NCBI GenBank assembly: GCA_947627965.1
Contig: CANQYA010000032.1
Span: 1-9,784, forward strand
DNA from: an uncultured Bacilli bacterium
GTDB lineage: Bacteria; Bacillota_I; Bacilli_A; RF39; UBA660
Length of the DNA stretch: 9,784 nucleotides
Reading direction: 5' to 3'
The translations under genes were made by a program, and so were the position numbers. The notes beneath the pieces were generated by a model. The model made no database searches. It worked only from the letters and a program-made list of their open reading frames with translations, and had not been told where the DNA came from. Shown piece by piece: positions 1 to 6,576 of this stretch. Position 1 is the first letter of the stretch. The number at the start of each line of letters is the position of its first letter.

Positions 1-53
1 TTTTTGCAAGCAAAAAAAATTTTTACCAAATTAAAAAAAAAAAGAAAGATTGA

Positions 54-659
54 TTAACCTTCCTTTTCCATACCTAAATTCTTTCTCTTTAAATCAGCAA
101 TTGTTTTTTGTAATTTATTATTAGCTTCTTCTAAGTCCATATCATTAATTTTAAAAGGTTTACCAAACCTTACTGTTAAATTCTTACTACGAAATTTATA
201 ATCCCCAGTAATAGCAAAAGGTACTAACCAAGAATTTGTTTTTTGAGCCATCGATACCGCTCCAAACTTAAAAGGTAATAAAAATTCTTTCGTTCTATTT
301 CTAGTTCCTTCAGGAAAAATCCCTATCGCACCTTTTTCTTGTAAATGTTTAATTGCTTCATCTTTAGCATTAGTATCTTTAATACTACGATTTACTGGTA
401 TACACCCTACCCATTTAAAAAACCAAGCAAAAGGTCCATCAAAATATTCTTTTTTAGCCATATATTTTATATAGCGTTTGGTAGCAATTATAGGTAGACA
501 TTGATCAAATAAATGCATATGATTACCACATACAATAATTGATCCTTCTAAAGGTATTAATTCCTTACCTATTATAGTAGGACGATAATAAAATTTAAAA
601 ATAGGACCTAAAATTATTTTAGAAAACTTATAACCAAATGGTACTTTTTCCTTACTCAT
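54..659 (-). CDS. plsC: 1-acyl-sn-glycerol-3-phosphate acyltransferase (PlsC family)
   Basis: A 201-residue lysophospholipid acyltransferase, expected to acylate the sn-2 position of lysophosphatidic acid (or another lysophospholipid) at the inner face of the membrane. All four family blocks are visible: the catalytic HX4D motif (N46-H47, D52), block II GCIPVNRS at 85-92, the substrate-binding FPEGTR at 115-120, and block IV VPFAITG starting at 147. A hydrophobic and basic N-terminus (residues 8-30) could associate with the membrane. Length is typical for short bacterial PlsC proteins. The ATG lies inside the 3' end of the upstream ligase gene (8-nt overlap), so the two are very likely translated together; a loose AAGGA sits 10 nt upstream. 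The exact acyl acceptor cannot be told from sequence. Pairing with an acyl-activating enzyme suggests use of imported or recycled fatty acids. Confidence 0.9.
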   Translation of the reverse strand: MSKEKVPFGYKFSKIILGPIFKFYYRPTIIGKELIPLEGSIIVCGNHMHLFDQCLPIIATKRYIKYMAKKEYFDGPFAWFFKWVGCIPVNRSIKDTNAKDEAIKHLQEKGAIGIFPEGTRNRTKEFLLPFKFGAVSMAQKTNSWLVPFAITGDYKFRSKNLTVRFGKPFKINDMDLEEANNKLQKTIADLKRKNLGMEKEG

Positions 660-2376
660 ACTTCTTTTTTCCTTTATTTTCTTCTTCTAATTCACGGTAA
701 TTAACTTTTCCTAGTAATGTTTTAGGTAAAGCCTCACGATATTCATATTCGTATGGTAATGAATATTTAGCTAAATTCTTTTTACAATGTTCTTCTATAC
801 TTTTCCTTATATTGTGATTAGCTCGATATTCTTCTTTTAAAACAATATAAGCTTTAGCTACTTGAACTTTATAAGGATGAGGAATACCTACAACACTACA
901 ATTTAATACAGCTTCGTGTTCTTCGATAACTTTTTCAATATGTTGTGGATAAATATTATAACCTGAAGAAATAATTATTCTTTTTAGACGTTGTTTAAAG
1001 TAAATAATGCCATCTTCGTCAATACAACCGACGTCTCCCGTATGTAACCAAATACGATTATCTTTATGTTTTTGTAATACTTCGTTAGTTTCTTTTTCAT
1101 TATTTAAATACCCCATCATAACAGTTGGACCACTAACACATATTTCTCCATCTTCTCCAACTGGTACTTCGTCTTGAGTATTAGGATATACTATTTTAAA
1201 ATAGTTACCAGGAAAAGGTATTCCAATACTACCTTCACGGTATCCTGCTCCATGGGTTACAGCTGTGGCTGCTAAACTCTCTGTCATTCCATACCCTTGC
1301 ATAATTTTAACTTTAGCACCATGTTCACTTAAAAATTTATTAATAGTAGCAAACTTACTAATAGATAGTGAATCCCCTCCTGAAATAATATATTTAACAT
1401 AAGATAAATCGACATTCTTCATACCAGCATTATTAATCATTGCTTCATATAAAGTTGGTACCCCTGTAATTACTGTCGGTTTATATTTTTTAATTAATTC
1501 ATCTATTTTTTTAGCATTAAATTGAGGAACTAATATTAATTTTACTCCAAATGCTAAAGGTACATGCATAGAAACTCCTAAACCAAAACCATGGAAATTA
1601 GGTAAAATAACTAATATTGAATCACTATAGGTTAAAGTTTTAAATACTCCTTTAGATTGTTCATATAAAGCATTTAAATTAAAGTCAGATAACAATATTC
1701 CTTTAGGATTACCTGTCGTTCCGCCACTATGTAAAATAACAGCAGGTTGCCCAATTCTTGTTTTAGTTTCACAGTTACCATGGTATGAATAACTTTTTAA
1801 TAGAAAATCATTCCAATAAATATATTTATTATCATGTTTAGGTTTTTTTATTTTATAACTTTGTGTTACTAAATACCCTATTCCTAAAAAGAAAGGCATT
1901 GAATTACTAGCTGATACAACAATTGTCTTTTTAACATTAGTTTGTTCAATAATATTACTTACTTTTTCATAACAAACATCAATCATTACTAAAGCTACAC
2001 TGTTACACTCTACTAAATAATTTTTTATTTCTTGTTCACCTGACAAAGGATGGATCATATTAGCTACAGCCCCTACTTTACTTATTGCATAAAGGCTTAT
2101 AAGAGCTTCAGGAGTATTAGGCATACATATCGTAACTACATCCCCTTCTTCGATACCAATTTGTAAAAAAGATTTAGCACATTTATCAATTAATTGAATA
2201 AGTTGTTTATACGTTATTTTTTTACCTAAATAATCTATTGCTATATTATGGGGATTTCTTTTAGCACTTGCTTCAATTAATTGGTAAATAGACATTTTAT
2301 TATCTTTTATATTTACTTCTTCTTTGGTATAGTATTTATCCCAAGGATATTTTTCTTTTTTATTGAAACCGAACAT
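652..2376 (-). CDS. AMP-forming acyl-CoA (or acyl-ACP) synthetase, long-chain fatty acid ligase type
   Basis: A 574-residue adenylate-forming enzyme (ANL superfamily), expected to activate a fatty acid with ATP to an acyl-adenylate and then a thioester. Visible motifs: P-loop HSGGTTGNPKG at 216-226, GYGMTES at 361-367, HTGD at 445-448, the hinge block RLKRIIISSGYNIYP at about 463-477, and the C-terminal catalytic lysine K557 in LPKTLLGKVNY. All key residues look intact and length is usual. The start is placed at 2376: an AGGAG lies 8 nt upstream and an extended -10 box predicts transcription starting near 2399. A longer form from the ATG at 2397 would leave almost no leader and would translate through the Shine-Dalgarno. 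The stop overlaps the plsC start by 8 nt. Whether CoA or ACP is the acceptor is not readable here; the fatty-acid assignment rests on overall resemblance and the plsC neighbour. Confidence 0.88.
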   Translation of the reverse strand: MFGFNKKEKYPWDKYYTKEEVNIKDNKMSIYQLIEASAKRNPHNIAIDYLGKKITYKQLIQLIDKCAKSFLQIGIEEGDVVTICMPNTPEALISLYAISKVGAVANMIHPLSGEQEIKNYLVECNSVALVMIDVCYEKVSNIIEQTNVKKTIVVSASNSMPFFLGIGYLVTQSYKIKKPKHDNKYIYWNDFLLKSYSYHGNCETKTRIGQPAVILHSGGTTGNPKGILLSDFNLNALYEQSKGVFKTLTYSDSILVILPNFHGFGLGVSMHVPLAFGVKLILVPQFNAKKIDELIKKYKPTVITGVPTLYEAMINNAGMKNVDLSYVKYIISGGDSLSISKFATINKFLSEHGAKVKIMQGYGMTESLAATAVTHGAGYREGSIGIPFPGNYFKIVYPNTQDEVPVGEDGEICVSGPTVMMGYLNNEKETNEVLQKHKDNRIWLHTGDVGCIDEDGIIYFKQRLKRIIISSGYNIYPQHIEKVIEEHEAVLNCSVVGIPHPYKVQVAKAYIVLKEEYRANHNIRKSIEEHCKKNLAKYSLPYEYEYREALPKTLLGKVNYRELEEENKGKKKYE

Positions 2377-2384
2377 TGTAACAT

Positions 2385-2389
2385 CTCCT
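2385..2389 (-). promoter_or_regulatory. Ribosome binding site deciding the ligase start
   Basis: AGGAG on the minus strand, 8 nt before the ATG at 2376-2374. It lies inside the longer possible reading frame that begins at 2397, which argues for the shorter protein starting MFGFNKK. Confidence 0.75.
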
Positions 2390-2405
2390 ATCTTCATACT
2401 ACTAC

Positions 2406-2434
2406 ATTATAGCATATAAATAACAATTAAAAAA
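2406..2434 (-). promoter_or_regulatory. Promoter of the ligase-plsC operon
   Basis: A perfect extended -10 box, TGCTATAAT, with TATAAT at 2411-2406 on the minus strand. The -35 region is only T-rich (TTTTTT at 2434-2429 with a 17-bp spacer), as is common when the extended -10 is present. The expected transcript start near 2399 gives a leader of about 23 nt to the ATG at 2376. It lies directly downstream of a terminator, so the operon looks independently transcribed. Confidence 0.72.
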
Positions 2435-2441
2435 TATTAAA

Positions 2442-2461
2442 AAAAAGACCTAAGTCTTTTT
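2442..2461 (-). terminator. Intrinsic terminator of the low-complexity membrane protein gene
   Basis: On the minus strand an 8-bp stem, AAAAAGAC / GTCTTTTT, closes a TTAG loop and continues into a longer T-run (T's down to 2439, then AA and TATTTTTT). The 5' arm of the stem overlaps the TAA stop codon (2462-2460). The stem is A/U-rich with two G-C pairs, so efficiency may be moderate. Confidence 0.7.
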
Positions 2462-3554
2462 AAAATACTAAAGTTTCTATATCTTGGCTACCACCTGTAG
2501 GATTAGTTGTACTAGTTGCATTATCAGTAGTTGTATTATTATCACTAACTGTCGTTTTATCTACAACTGGTGGAACTGTAGCGGTTGTTGGAGCAGGTTC
2601 AGCAAAACTTACTGGTTCAACAACTGTATTAGTAACTGGTACTTCATTAACTTGTGGTGTTGGTTCTTTTACTTCAGTTGGTTGAACATTATTAGTAGGT
2701 GTTGAACCATATATTTCATGATTAAATGTTGGTAAAGGTGTTGTATTTTCTAAAGGATTAGCTCCTCCATAAACAACTGGTTTTACATCAACTTGTGGTT
2801 TAGCAAAACTGTTAGCAGGATCTACTCCCCCATATATTAATGGTTTTTCTTCTTTAGGAGTAACTGGTTCTACAACATCATTAACAGCTGGTACTTCTTC
2901 TTTTACTGGTTCAGTAACTAGTGTAGATGCCGTAAAACTTACTGGATTATTATTAGTTACTTCATTATTTACTGGATTATCATTTACTGGCGTATTAACT
3001 GGATTATTGAAAGCATTAACAGCTGGTGCTTCCGTAACTGGTGTTTCATTAATTGGTGTTTCTACACTTGGAGTTACTGGATTAATAGCTCCAAAAGGAC
3101 TAACTGGTTCTTTTGGTTCAACATTAATAGCAGGTATTGCTACACCTTGATTAACTGGAGGAACAGTATTATCTACTGGATTAACTGAATTAACAGGTGT
3201 ACTATTTACATCATTAACATTGTTAACAGGACTTCCTACCGTATTAAAACCATTGTTAATTGGATTATTAACTGCTGTCATTGGTGTTGTTGCAAAAGCA
3301 CCCATTCCATTTGGAATATTAGAAGCATTACCCATATCATTACTTGGTATTCCCATATCAGCAATAGGCATATTATTTACATTTTCTTCTACCTTAGCTA
3401 CTTCTGGACTTTTCTTCTTAGATTTTTTATTAGAAGCTATAAATACAATAAGTGCGATTAATAAAACAACTACTCCACCAGTAATTAACATACCAGGTAA
3501 AGTTGTAAACCAATCTAAATCAAAACTCATGAAACTTGTAATATTAACGTTCAT
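2460..3554 (-). CDS. Single-pass membrane protein with long disordered Pro/Asn/Val/Thr-rich tail, unknown function
   Basis: I do not recognise a family. From the ATG at 3554 the protein has 364 residues: a short N-terminal stretch (1-20), one transmembrane helix (about 22-41) followed at once by a basic cluster NKKSKKK (42-48), which predicts N-terminus outside and C-terminus in the cytoplasm. The remaining roughly 310 residues are low-complexity, rich in P, N, V and T, with recurring NPV/TPV units and three related YGG-type boxes (IYGGVDP at 240, VYGGANP at 261, IYGSTP at 281). It ends in a less repetitive GGSQDIETLVF. No globular domain, LPXTG signal or cleavable signal peptide is seen. The layout (membrane anchor plus P-rich linker) recalls scaffold or division proteins such as ZipA, but the C-terminal domain is missing. 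The start is set by AGGGAG 8 nt upstream; the longer frame from 3617 would begin upstream of the promoter. Confidence 0.75.
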   Translation of the reverse strand: MNVNITSFMSFDLDWFTTLPGMLITGGVVVLLIALIVFIASNKKSKKKSPEVAKVEENVNNMPIADMGIPSNDMGNASNIPNGMGAFATTPMTAVNNPINNGFNTVGSPVNNVNDVNSTPVNSVNPVDNTVPPVNQGVAIPAINVEPKEPVSPFGAINPVTPSVETPINETPVTEAPAVNAFNNPVNTPVNDNPVNNEVTNNNPVSFTASTLVTEPVKEEVPAVNDVVEPVTPKEEKPLIYGGVDPANSFAKPQVDVKPVVYGGANPLENTTPLPTFNHEIYGSTPTNNVQPTEVKEPTPQVNEVPVTNTVVEPVSFAEPAPTTATVPPVVDKTTVSDNNTTTDNATSTTNPTGGSQDIETLVF

Positions 3555-3562
3555 TATTTCAT

Positions 3563-3568
3563 CTCCCT
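3563..3568 (-). promoter_or_regulatory. Ribosome binding site deciding the membrane protein start
   Basis: AGGGAG on the minus strand, 8 nt before the ATG at 3554-3552. It excludes a 21-residue N-terminal extension whose codons would run through the promoter and this site. Confidence 0.72.
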
Positions 3569-3584
3569 TTATTATCCTATAACA

Positions 3585-3613
3585 ATAATACCAAAAATAG
3601 ACATTAATTGCAA
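3585..3613 (-). promoter_or_regulatory. Promoter of the low-complexity membrane protein gene
   Basis: TTGCAA at 3613-3608, a 17-bp spacer, and an extended -10 TGGTATTAT with TATTAT at 3590-3585, all on the minus strand. Transcription is expected near 3578, about 24 nt before the ATG. It starts only about 10 bp after the stop of the pseudouridine synthase gene. Confidence 0.65.
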
Positions 3614-3622
3614 ACACTTTTT

Positions 3623-4309
3623 TTAATTGTCATTTTCTTTACAAAAATTAAATTCGTTCCATATTCCTTTTTTATCAGGAAATCTCGTAAAAGTTAATAG
3701 TTCTTTGCTTATAGGGTGAAGAAAAGAAATACTATAAGCATGTAAAGCAAGCTCAGATAAATCACTTTTACCATAACGTCTATCTCCATATAAATTATGA
3801 CCATGGTGAGCAAATTGGACTCTTATTTGGTGATGTCTTCCTGTCTCAAGACTTATATCGACTAAAGCTAAATTCCTTTTTTTATTACGCTCTATAACTT
3901 GATAATTTAGTTTACAGTATTTGCCATTATCTTTAGAAACAACACGACTAGAATAATTTTCTTCTTTAACTAAATAGTCAATATATTCGCCCTTATCTTT
4001 AATATCAATTCCATTTACTACAGCTAAATATTTTTTCTTAAAAGTATGATTTCTTACTTGTTCTGATAGACGACTAGCTCCTTTACTACTTTTAGCAAAG
4101 ACCATTACCCCACTAACAGGGCGATCTAATCTATGAACAAGACCTAAATAAACATTACCTTTTTTATTATATTTAATTTTTATATAATTTTTTATTACAG
4201 TTAATAAGTCCATATCGCCTGTAATATCTCCTTGAGTTAACATATTACTAGGTTTTACTACTACTATAATATGATTATCTTCATATAATATTTCTAAATC
4301 ATTCTTCAT
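3623..4309 (-). CDS. RluA-family RNA pseudouridine synthase
   Basis: Isomerises uridine to pseudouridine in rRNA or tRNA; the precise target site is not readable. From the ATG at 4309 it has 228 residues and holds the catalytic block HRLDRPVSG at 59-67 with the nucleophilic aspartate D62. The later family block ETGRHHQIRVQFAHHG at 155-170 and LYGDRRYG at 173-180 are also present. There is no N-terminal S4 RNA-binding domain, so it is a short RluA/RluC-like form rather than full RluD. The start is chosen because AGTAGG lies 7 nt upstream of 4309; an ATG two codons earlier (4315) is too close to that site, and the longest frame (from 4351) would add an unlikely hydrophobic leader. It overlaps the end of the upstream methyltransferase gene by 11 nt, so the two rRNA-modification genes are probably co-translated. 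Confidence 0.87.
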   Translation of the reverse strand: MKNDLEILYEDNHIIVVVKPSNMLTQGDITGDMDLLTVIKNYIKIKYNKKGNVYLGLVHRLDRPVSGVMVFAKSSKGASRLSEQVRNHTFKKKYLAVVNGIDIKDKGEYIDYLVKEENYSSRVVSKDNGKYCKLNYQVIERNKKRNLALVDISLETGRHHQIRVQFAHHGHNLYGDRRYGKSDLSELALHAYSISFLHPISKELLTFTRFPDKKGIWNEFNFCKENDN

Positions 4310-5145
4310 TTTCATACCTACTACAAATACCACATGGTAAAATAATATCACTATTACTAATTTCTAATCCTATTTCTTCTGAGTATATTTTTCCTTTATA
4401 TTTTTTACCTATAGTCATTTTTAATATATTATTAAATATTTCTTTAGATAATCCTGTCGTATAAGTATTAATTATAAAGAATAAAGGTTTATCTGATAAT
4501 AATTCTAAGCATTGTTCTACTAAAGGGTATAAATCTTTTTCAATGTCCCAAACTTCGCCATTAGCACCTCGCCCATATGAAGGGGGATCCATTATAATAG
4601 CATCGTATTTATTACCTCTTCTTATTTCTCTTTTAACAAATTTTATCACATCGTCAACAATATAACGAATATTTTTATCACTTAAATTAGATAAGGAAAC
4701 ATTTTCTTTAGCCCAATCGACCATACCACGTGATGAATCAACATAAGCAAGCAACAGTAGCTCCCCCAGTATAAGCAAATAAATTTAAAACTTTAATATC
4801 GCGATTACTTCTTTTTATTTTATCCATCATAAAATCCCAATTAACAGCTTGTTCAGGAAAAAGACCAGTATGTTTAAACCCCATTCTTTTTATATTAAAA
4901 CTTAAATCTTTATAATTTACTACCCAACTACCAGGAATATTTTTTAATTCTTCCCAGTAACCTCCACCTTTATTACTTCTTATATATCTAGCATTAATGT
5001 TATTGTACTTATCTATTAAAGAACCATTATCCCAAATAATTTGTGGATCAGGTCGCAATAAATAATATTTACCCCATCTTTCTAATTTTTCCCCACAAGA
5101 TGCATCGATTAATTCAAAATCATTCCATTCTTTTGGTATAAGCAT
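4299..5145 (-). pseudogene. Disrupted class I SAM-dependent rRNA methyltransferase (RlmI-like)
   Basis: Two frames together match one RlmI/COG1092-type 23S rRNA methyltransferase without a PUA domain. The first frame (5145 to the TGA at 4738) carries the N-terminal ELIDASCGEKLERWG region, the RPDPQIIW stretch, GLFPEQAVNWDF and SAM motif I LNLFAYTGGATVAC. The second frame, readable from about 4745 to 4299, continues with YVDSSRGMVDWAKEN (the acidic strand after motif I), MDPPSYGRG (catalytic motif) and the usual C-terminal LPCG block. Only one base separates the cysteine codon ending the first part (TGC at 4749-4747) from the tyrosine codon of the second (TAT at 4745-4743). In relatives I recall roughly 8-10 residues here (end of helix A), so the lesion looks like a deletion of about 26 nt rather than a single-base slip. 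A near-perfect Shine-Dalgarno AGGAGG (5158-5153) sits 7 nt before the ATG. It may be a true pseudogene or an assembly artefact. Confidence 0.78.
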
Positions 5146-5152
5146 ATTTTCA

Positions 5153-5158
5153 CCTCCT
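5153..5158 (-). promoter_or_regulatory. Strong ribosome binding site of the methyltransferase gene
   Basis: AGGAGG followed by TG (minus strand), 7 nt before the ATG at 5145-5143. It is the closest match to the consensus anti-16S sequence in this window, notable because the gene behind it is frameshifted. Confidence 0.75.
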
Positions 5159-5168
5159 AAATTAGAAA

Positions 5169-5188
5169 AAGGAAATTTCCATTTCCTT
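5169..5188 (-). terminator. Hairpin terminator or attenuator between lipoprotein and methyltransferase genes
   Basis: On the minus strand an 8-bp stem, AAGGAAAT / ATTTCCTT, closes a GGAA loop and is followed by TTT C TAA, a short U-tract. The 5' arm overlaps the lipoprotein stop codon (TAA at 5189-5187), the same arrangement as at 2460. No clear promoter lies between this hairpin and the methyltransferase start at 5145, so it may act as a partial terminator with read-through. Confidence 0.55.
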
Positions 5189-5816
5189 AATTCTTTTTTA
5201 CTAATTGTTTATTTTTAATACCATAAATACTATCAATTTCAAACAAATGTAAATCAAAATTACTTATATATTTCATAGTAATATCATTACCTTCTTTATC
5301 TTTAGAGCTCTCGGTAATTATAAATTCTTCAATATTAGGATTAAACATCTCTATAAGATTACCACTTTTAATACTATTGTTACTATTATTATCATAATAG
5401 TAACCTCTTTCTTCGTCATAACATAAATAAATAGTTGTATCTATACTAGTATAACCTTTCATTTTATTTAAGGTACTTATATCATTATCGTCATATGAGT
5501 CAAAATTAAGATACTTCCATATATTATCGATTTCATTATCTGTTAAATTATTATCGATAGGAATATTAGGAAAATAATCTTTTAGAAAAGACAAAGAATA
5601 TTCTTTTATAACATCATTGTTATTCAAAAACATAATATTTTGTGGTGTCGATATACATATACCATCTCTAAGTAATAATAATTTTATATTATCTAAAGAT
5701 AAAGATGTTATAGTTATATTAGATTGTTTCGTATTATTCATTGAACAAGATGATGTACTTAATAATACGGCTAAAGATATCGTAAGTAAATTTTTTATTT
5801 TTTTTATTTCTTCCAA
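5187..5816 (-). CDS. Predicted small lipoprotein of unknown function
   Basis: A 209-residue protein with no family that I recognise. The N-terminus has lysines at 5, 6 and 8, a hydrophobic core at about 9-20 and a lipobox-like TSSC ending at C24, which predicts an exported lipid-anchored protein. The -3 position is T instead of the usual L/V/I/A, so the lipobox is weak. The mature part is rich in N, D, I, S and Y, acidic, with few small apolar residues and no visible catalytic motif. A tract DEERGYYYDNNSNNS lies near residues 135-149. The start codon is TTG, supported by AGGGGG 8 nt upstream and by a near-consensus promoter just before it; no ATG in the frame would keep the signal sequence. 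Its own promoter and hairpin separate it from pflA. It probably is a lineage-specific surface protein. Confidence 0.7.
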   Translation of the reverse strand: MEEIKKIKNLLTISLAVLLSTSSCSMNNTKQSNITITSLSLDNIKLLLLRDGICISTPQNIMFLNNNDVIKEYSLSFLKDYFPNIPIDNNLTDNEIDNIWKYLNFDSYDDNDISTLNKMKGYTSIDTTIYLCYDEERGYYYDNNSNNSIKSGNLIEMFNPNIEEFIITESSKDKEGNDITMKYISNFDLHLFEIDSIYGIKNKQLVKKN

Positions 5817-5842
5817 AATTACTACCCCCTAACTTGCCTAAT

Positions 5843-5871
5843 ATTATACTCATAAACTTAGCTTTAGTCAA
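5843..5871 (-). promoter_or_regulatory. Near-consensus sigma-A promoter of the lipoprotein gene
   Basis: TTGACT at 5871-5866, a 17-bp spacer, and TATAAT at 5848-5843 (minus strand). This is the strongest promoter match in the window. The -35 hexamer contains the TGA stop codon of pflA (5870-5868). The expected start near 5836 gives a leader of about 20 nt, containing AGGGGG at 5830-5825. Confidence 0.82.
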
Positions 5872-6575
5872 AGATATATCTTTAAAAATTCATTATATAG
5901 TTTATCACAAGTTTCTTTATCCATTTCTTTTTTATCTTTATAAGGGTAAGGAATACCTAGTCTTTCGTATTTTTCACTACCTAATTTATGGTAAGGTAAA
6001 AATTCTATCTTAGTAATATTATTAATTTTTTTTAAATAATTACTTAATGCGACTAAATATTCTTGATTATCGTTAACTTCAGGTATTATAACTTGTCTTA
6101 TCCAAAATTCCTTATTCATTTTATTAGCTATTTCTAAAAATTTTTCTGATTCATCGATACTTTTACCAGTTAATTTTTTATAGCCATCACTTAAAGCATA
6201 TTTAACATCGAAAATAATTAAATCGACATATTTTAATATTTCTTCGTATTGTCCAATTCCTACCCCAGCTGTATCTAAGGCAATATGGAAACCTACTTCT
6301 TTTAATTTTTGACAACAAGATATTAAAAATTCCGGTTGTAATAGTGGTTCACCCCCTGAAAAAGTAACGCCACCATTATCTAAAAGATAATTTTTAAATC
6401 TTTTTATTTTTTCGACTAGTAAATCGCTTGTAATATTATTATTTTTTTTTAACCACATTTCAGGATTATGACAATATTTACATCTTAAATGACATTCATT
6501 TAAGAATACTACGGCACGTATACCTGGACCGTCGTAACTACTTAAACTTTCTATGGAATCGATACTACCTATCAT
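5868..6575 (-). CDS. pflA: Pyruvate formate-lyase activating enzyme (radical SAM)
   Basis: A 235-residue glycyl-radical activase. It uses a [4Fe-4S] cluster and S-adenosylmethionine to abstract a hydrogen from the essential glycine of pyruvate formate-lyase. The radical-SAM cluster motif CxxxCxxC is at C28, C32 and C35 (ECHLRCKYCHNP), and the SAM-binding GGVTFSGGEP is at 68-77. The activase signature SYDGPGIRAVVFL precedes the cysteines. Length is close to the E. coli enzyme and there is no extra ferredoxin-like domain, which fits a PFL activase rather than activases of glycerol dehydratase or choline lyase. The gene begins one base after the pflB stop (TAA T ATG), with AAGG inside the last pflB codons 7 nt upstream, so translation is coupled. 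The substrate assignment also rests on the adjacent pflB. Confidence 0.95.
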   Translation of the reverse strand: MIGSIDSIESLSSYDGPGIRAVVFLNECHLRCKYCHNPEMWLKKNNNITSDLLVEKIKRFKNYLLDNGGVTFSGGEPLLQPEFLISCCQKLKEVGFHIALDTAGVGIGQYEEILKYVDLIIFDVKYALSDGYKKLTGKSIDESEKFLEIANKMNKEFWIRQVIIPEVNDNQEYLVALSNYLKKINNITKIEFLPYHKLGSEKYERLGIPYPYKDKKEMDKETCDKLYNEFLKIYL

Positions 6576-6576
6576 A

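Noticed and set aside
1..53. Terminator after plsC
   Set aside because: T-runs and a 6-bp TTTTTG/CAAAAA stem with a CTTG loop are present, but the stem is weak and the T-run precedes it; the sequence beyond the window is needed.
2484..2705. Plus-strand open frame of 73 codons
   Set aside because: It is antisense to the repetitive tail of the membrane protein, is rich in W, C and S as expected from a mirrored low-complexity gene, and lacks a ribosome binding site.
2941..3180. CRISPR-like or tandem repeat array (recurring ACTGGATTA)
   Set aside because: Copies are short, irregularly spaced and in frame as Asn-Pro-Val codons of the low-complexity protein, so they are coding repeats.
3220..3582. 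Plus-strand open frame of 120 codons with hydrophobic content
   Set aside because: It mirrors the N-terminal half of the membrane protein, including its transmembrane helix and promoter; no upstream signals support it.
4738..4778. Programmed ribosomal frameshift in the methyltransferase
   Set aside because: A simple slip would still leave the helix after motif I about nine residues short, and no slippery heptamer with a downstream hairpin is visible.
4299..4778. The 3' half of the methyltransferase as an independent 159-residue gene starting at TTG 4778
   Set aside because: Its first dozen residues are the motif I region read out of frame, there is no ribosome binding site, and the remainder aligns as the second half of one enzyme.
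5617..5832. Plus-strand open frame of 71 codons
   Set aside because: Antisense to the lipoprotein gene; it ends across that gene's start and has no promoter or Shine-Dalgarno of its own.
4738..5870. Alternative genetic code with TGA as tryptophan, as in Mycoplasma
   Set aside because: Tryptophans are encoded by TGG, TGA ends pflA inside a promoter and ends other frames at sensible positions, and reading through the TGA at 4738 would not restore the methyltransferase frame.
5870..5883. Perfect 14-bp palindrome AAAGATATATCTTT at the end of pflA
   Set aside because: It lies within the last pflA codons, has no loop or T-run to act as a terminator, and such A/T palindromes are expected by chance; it partly overlaps the lipoprotein -35 box, so an operator role is only a remote option.
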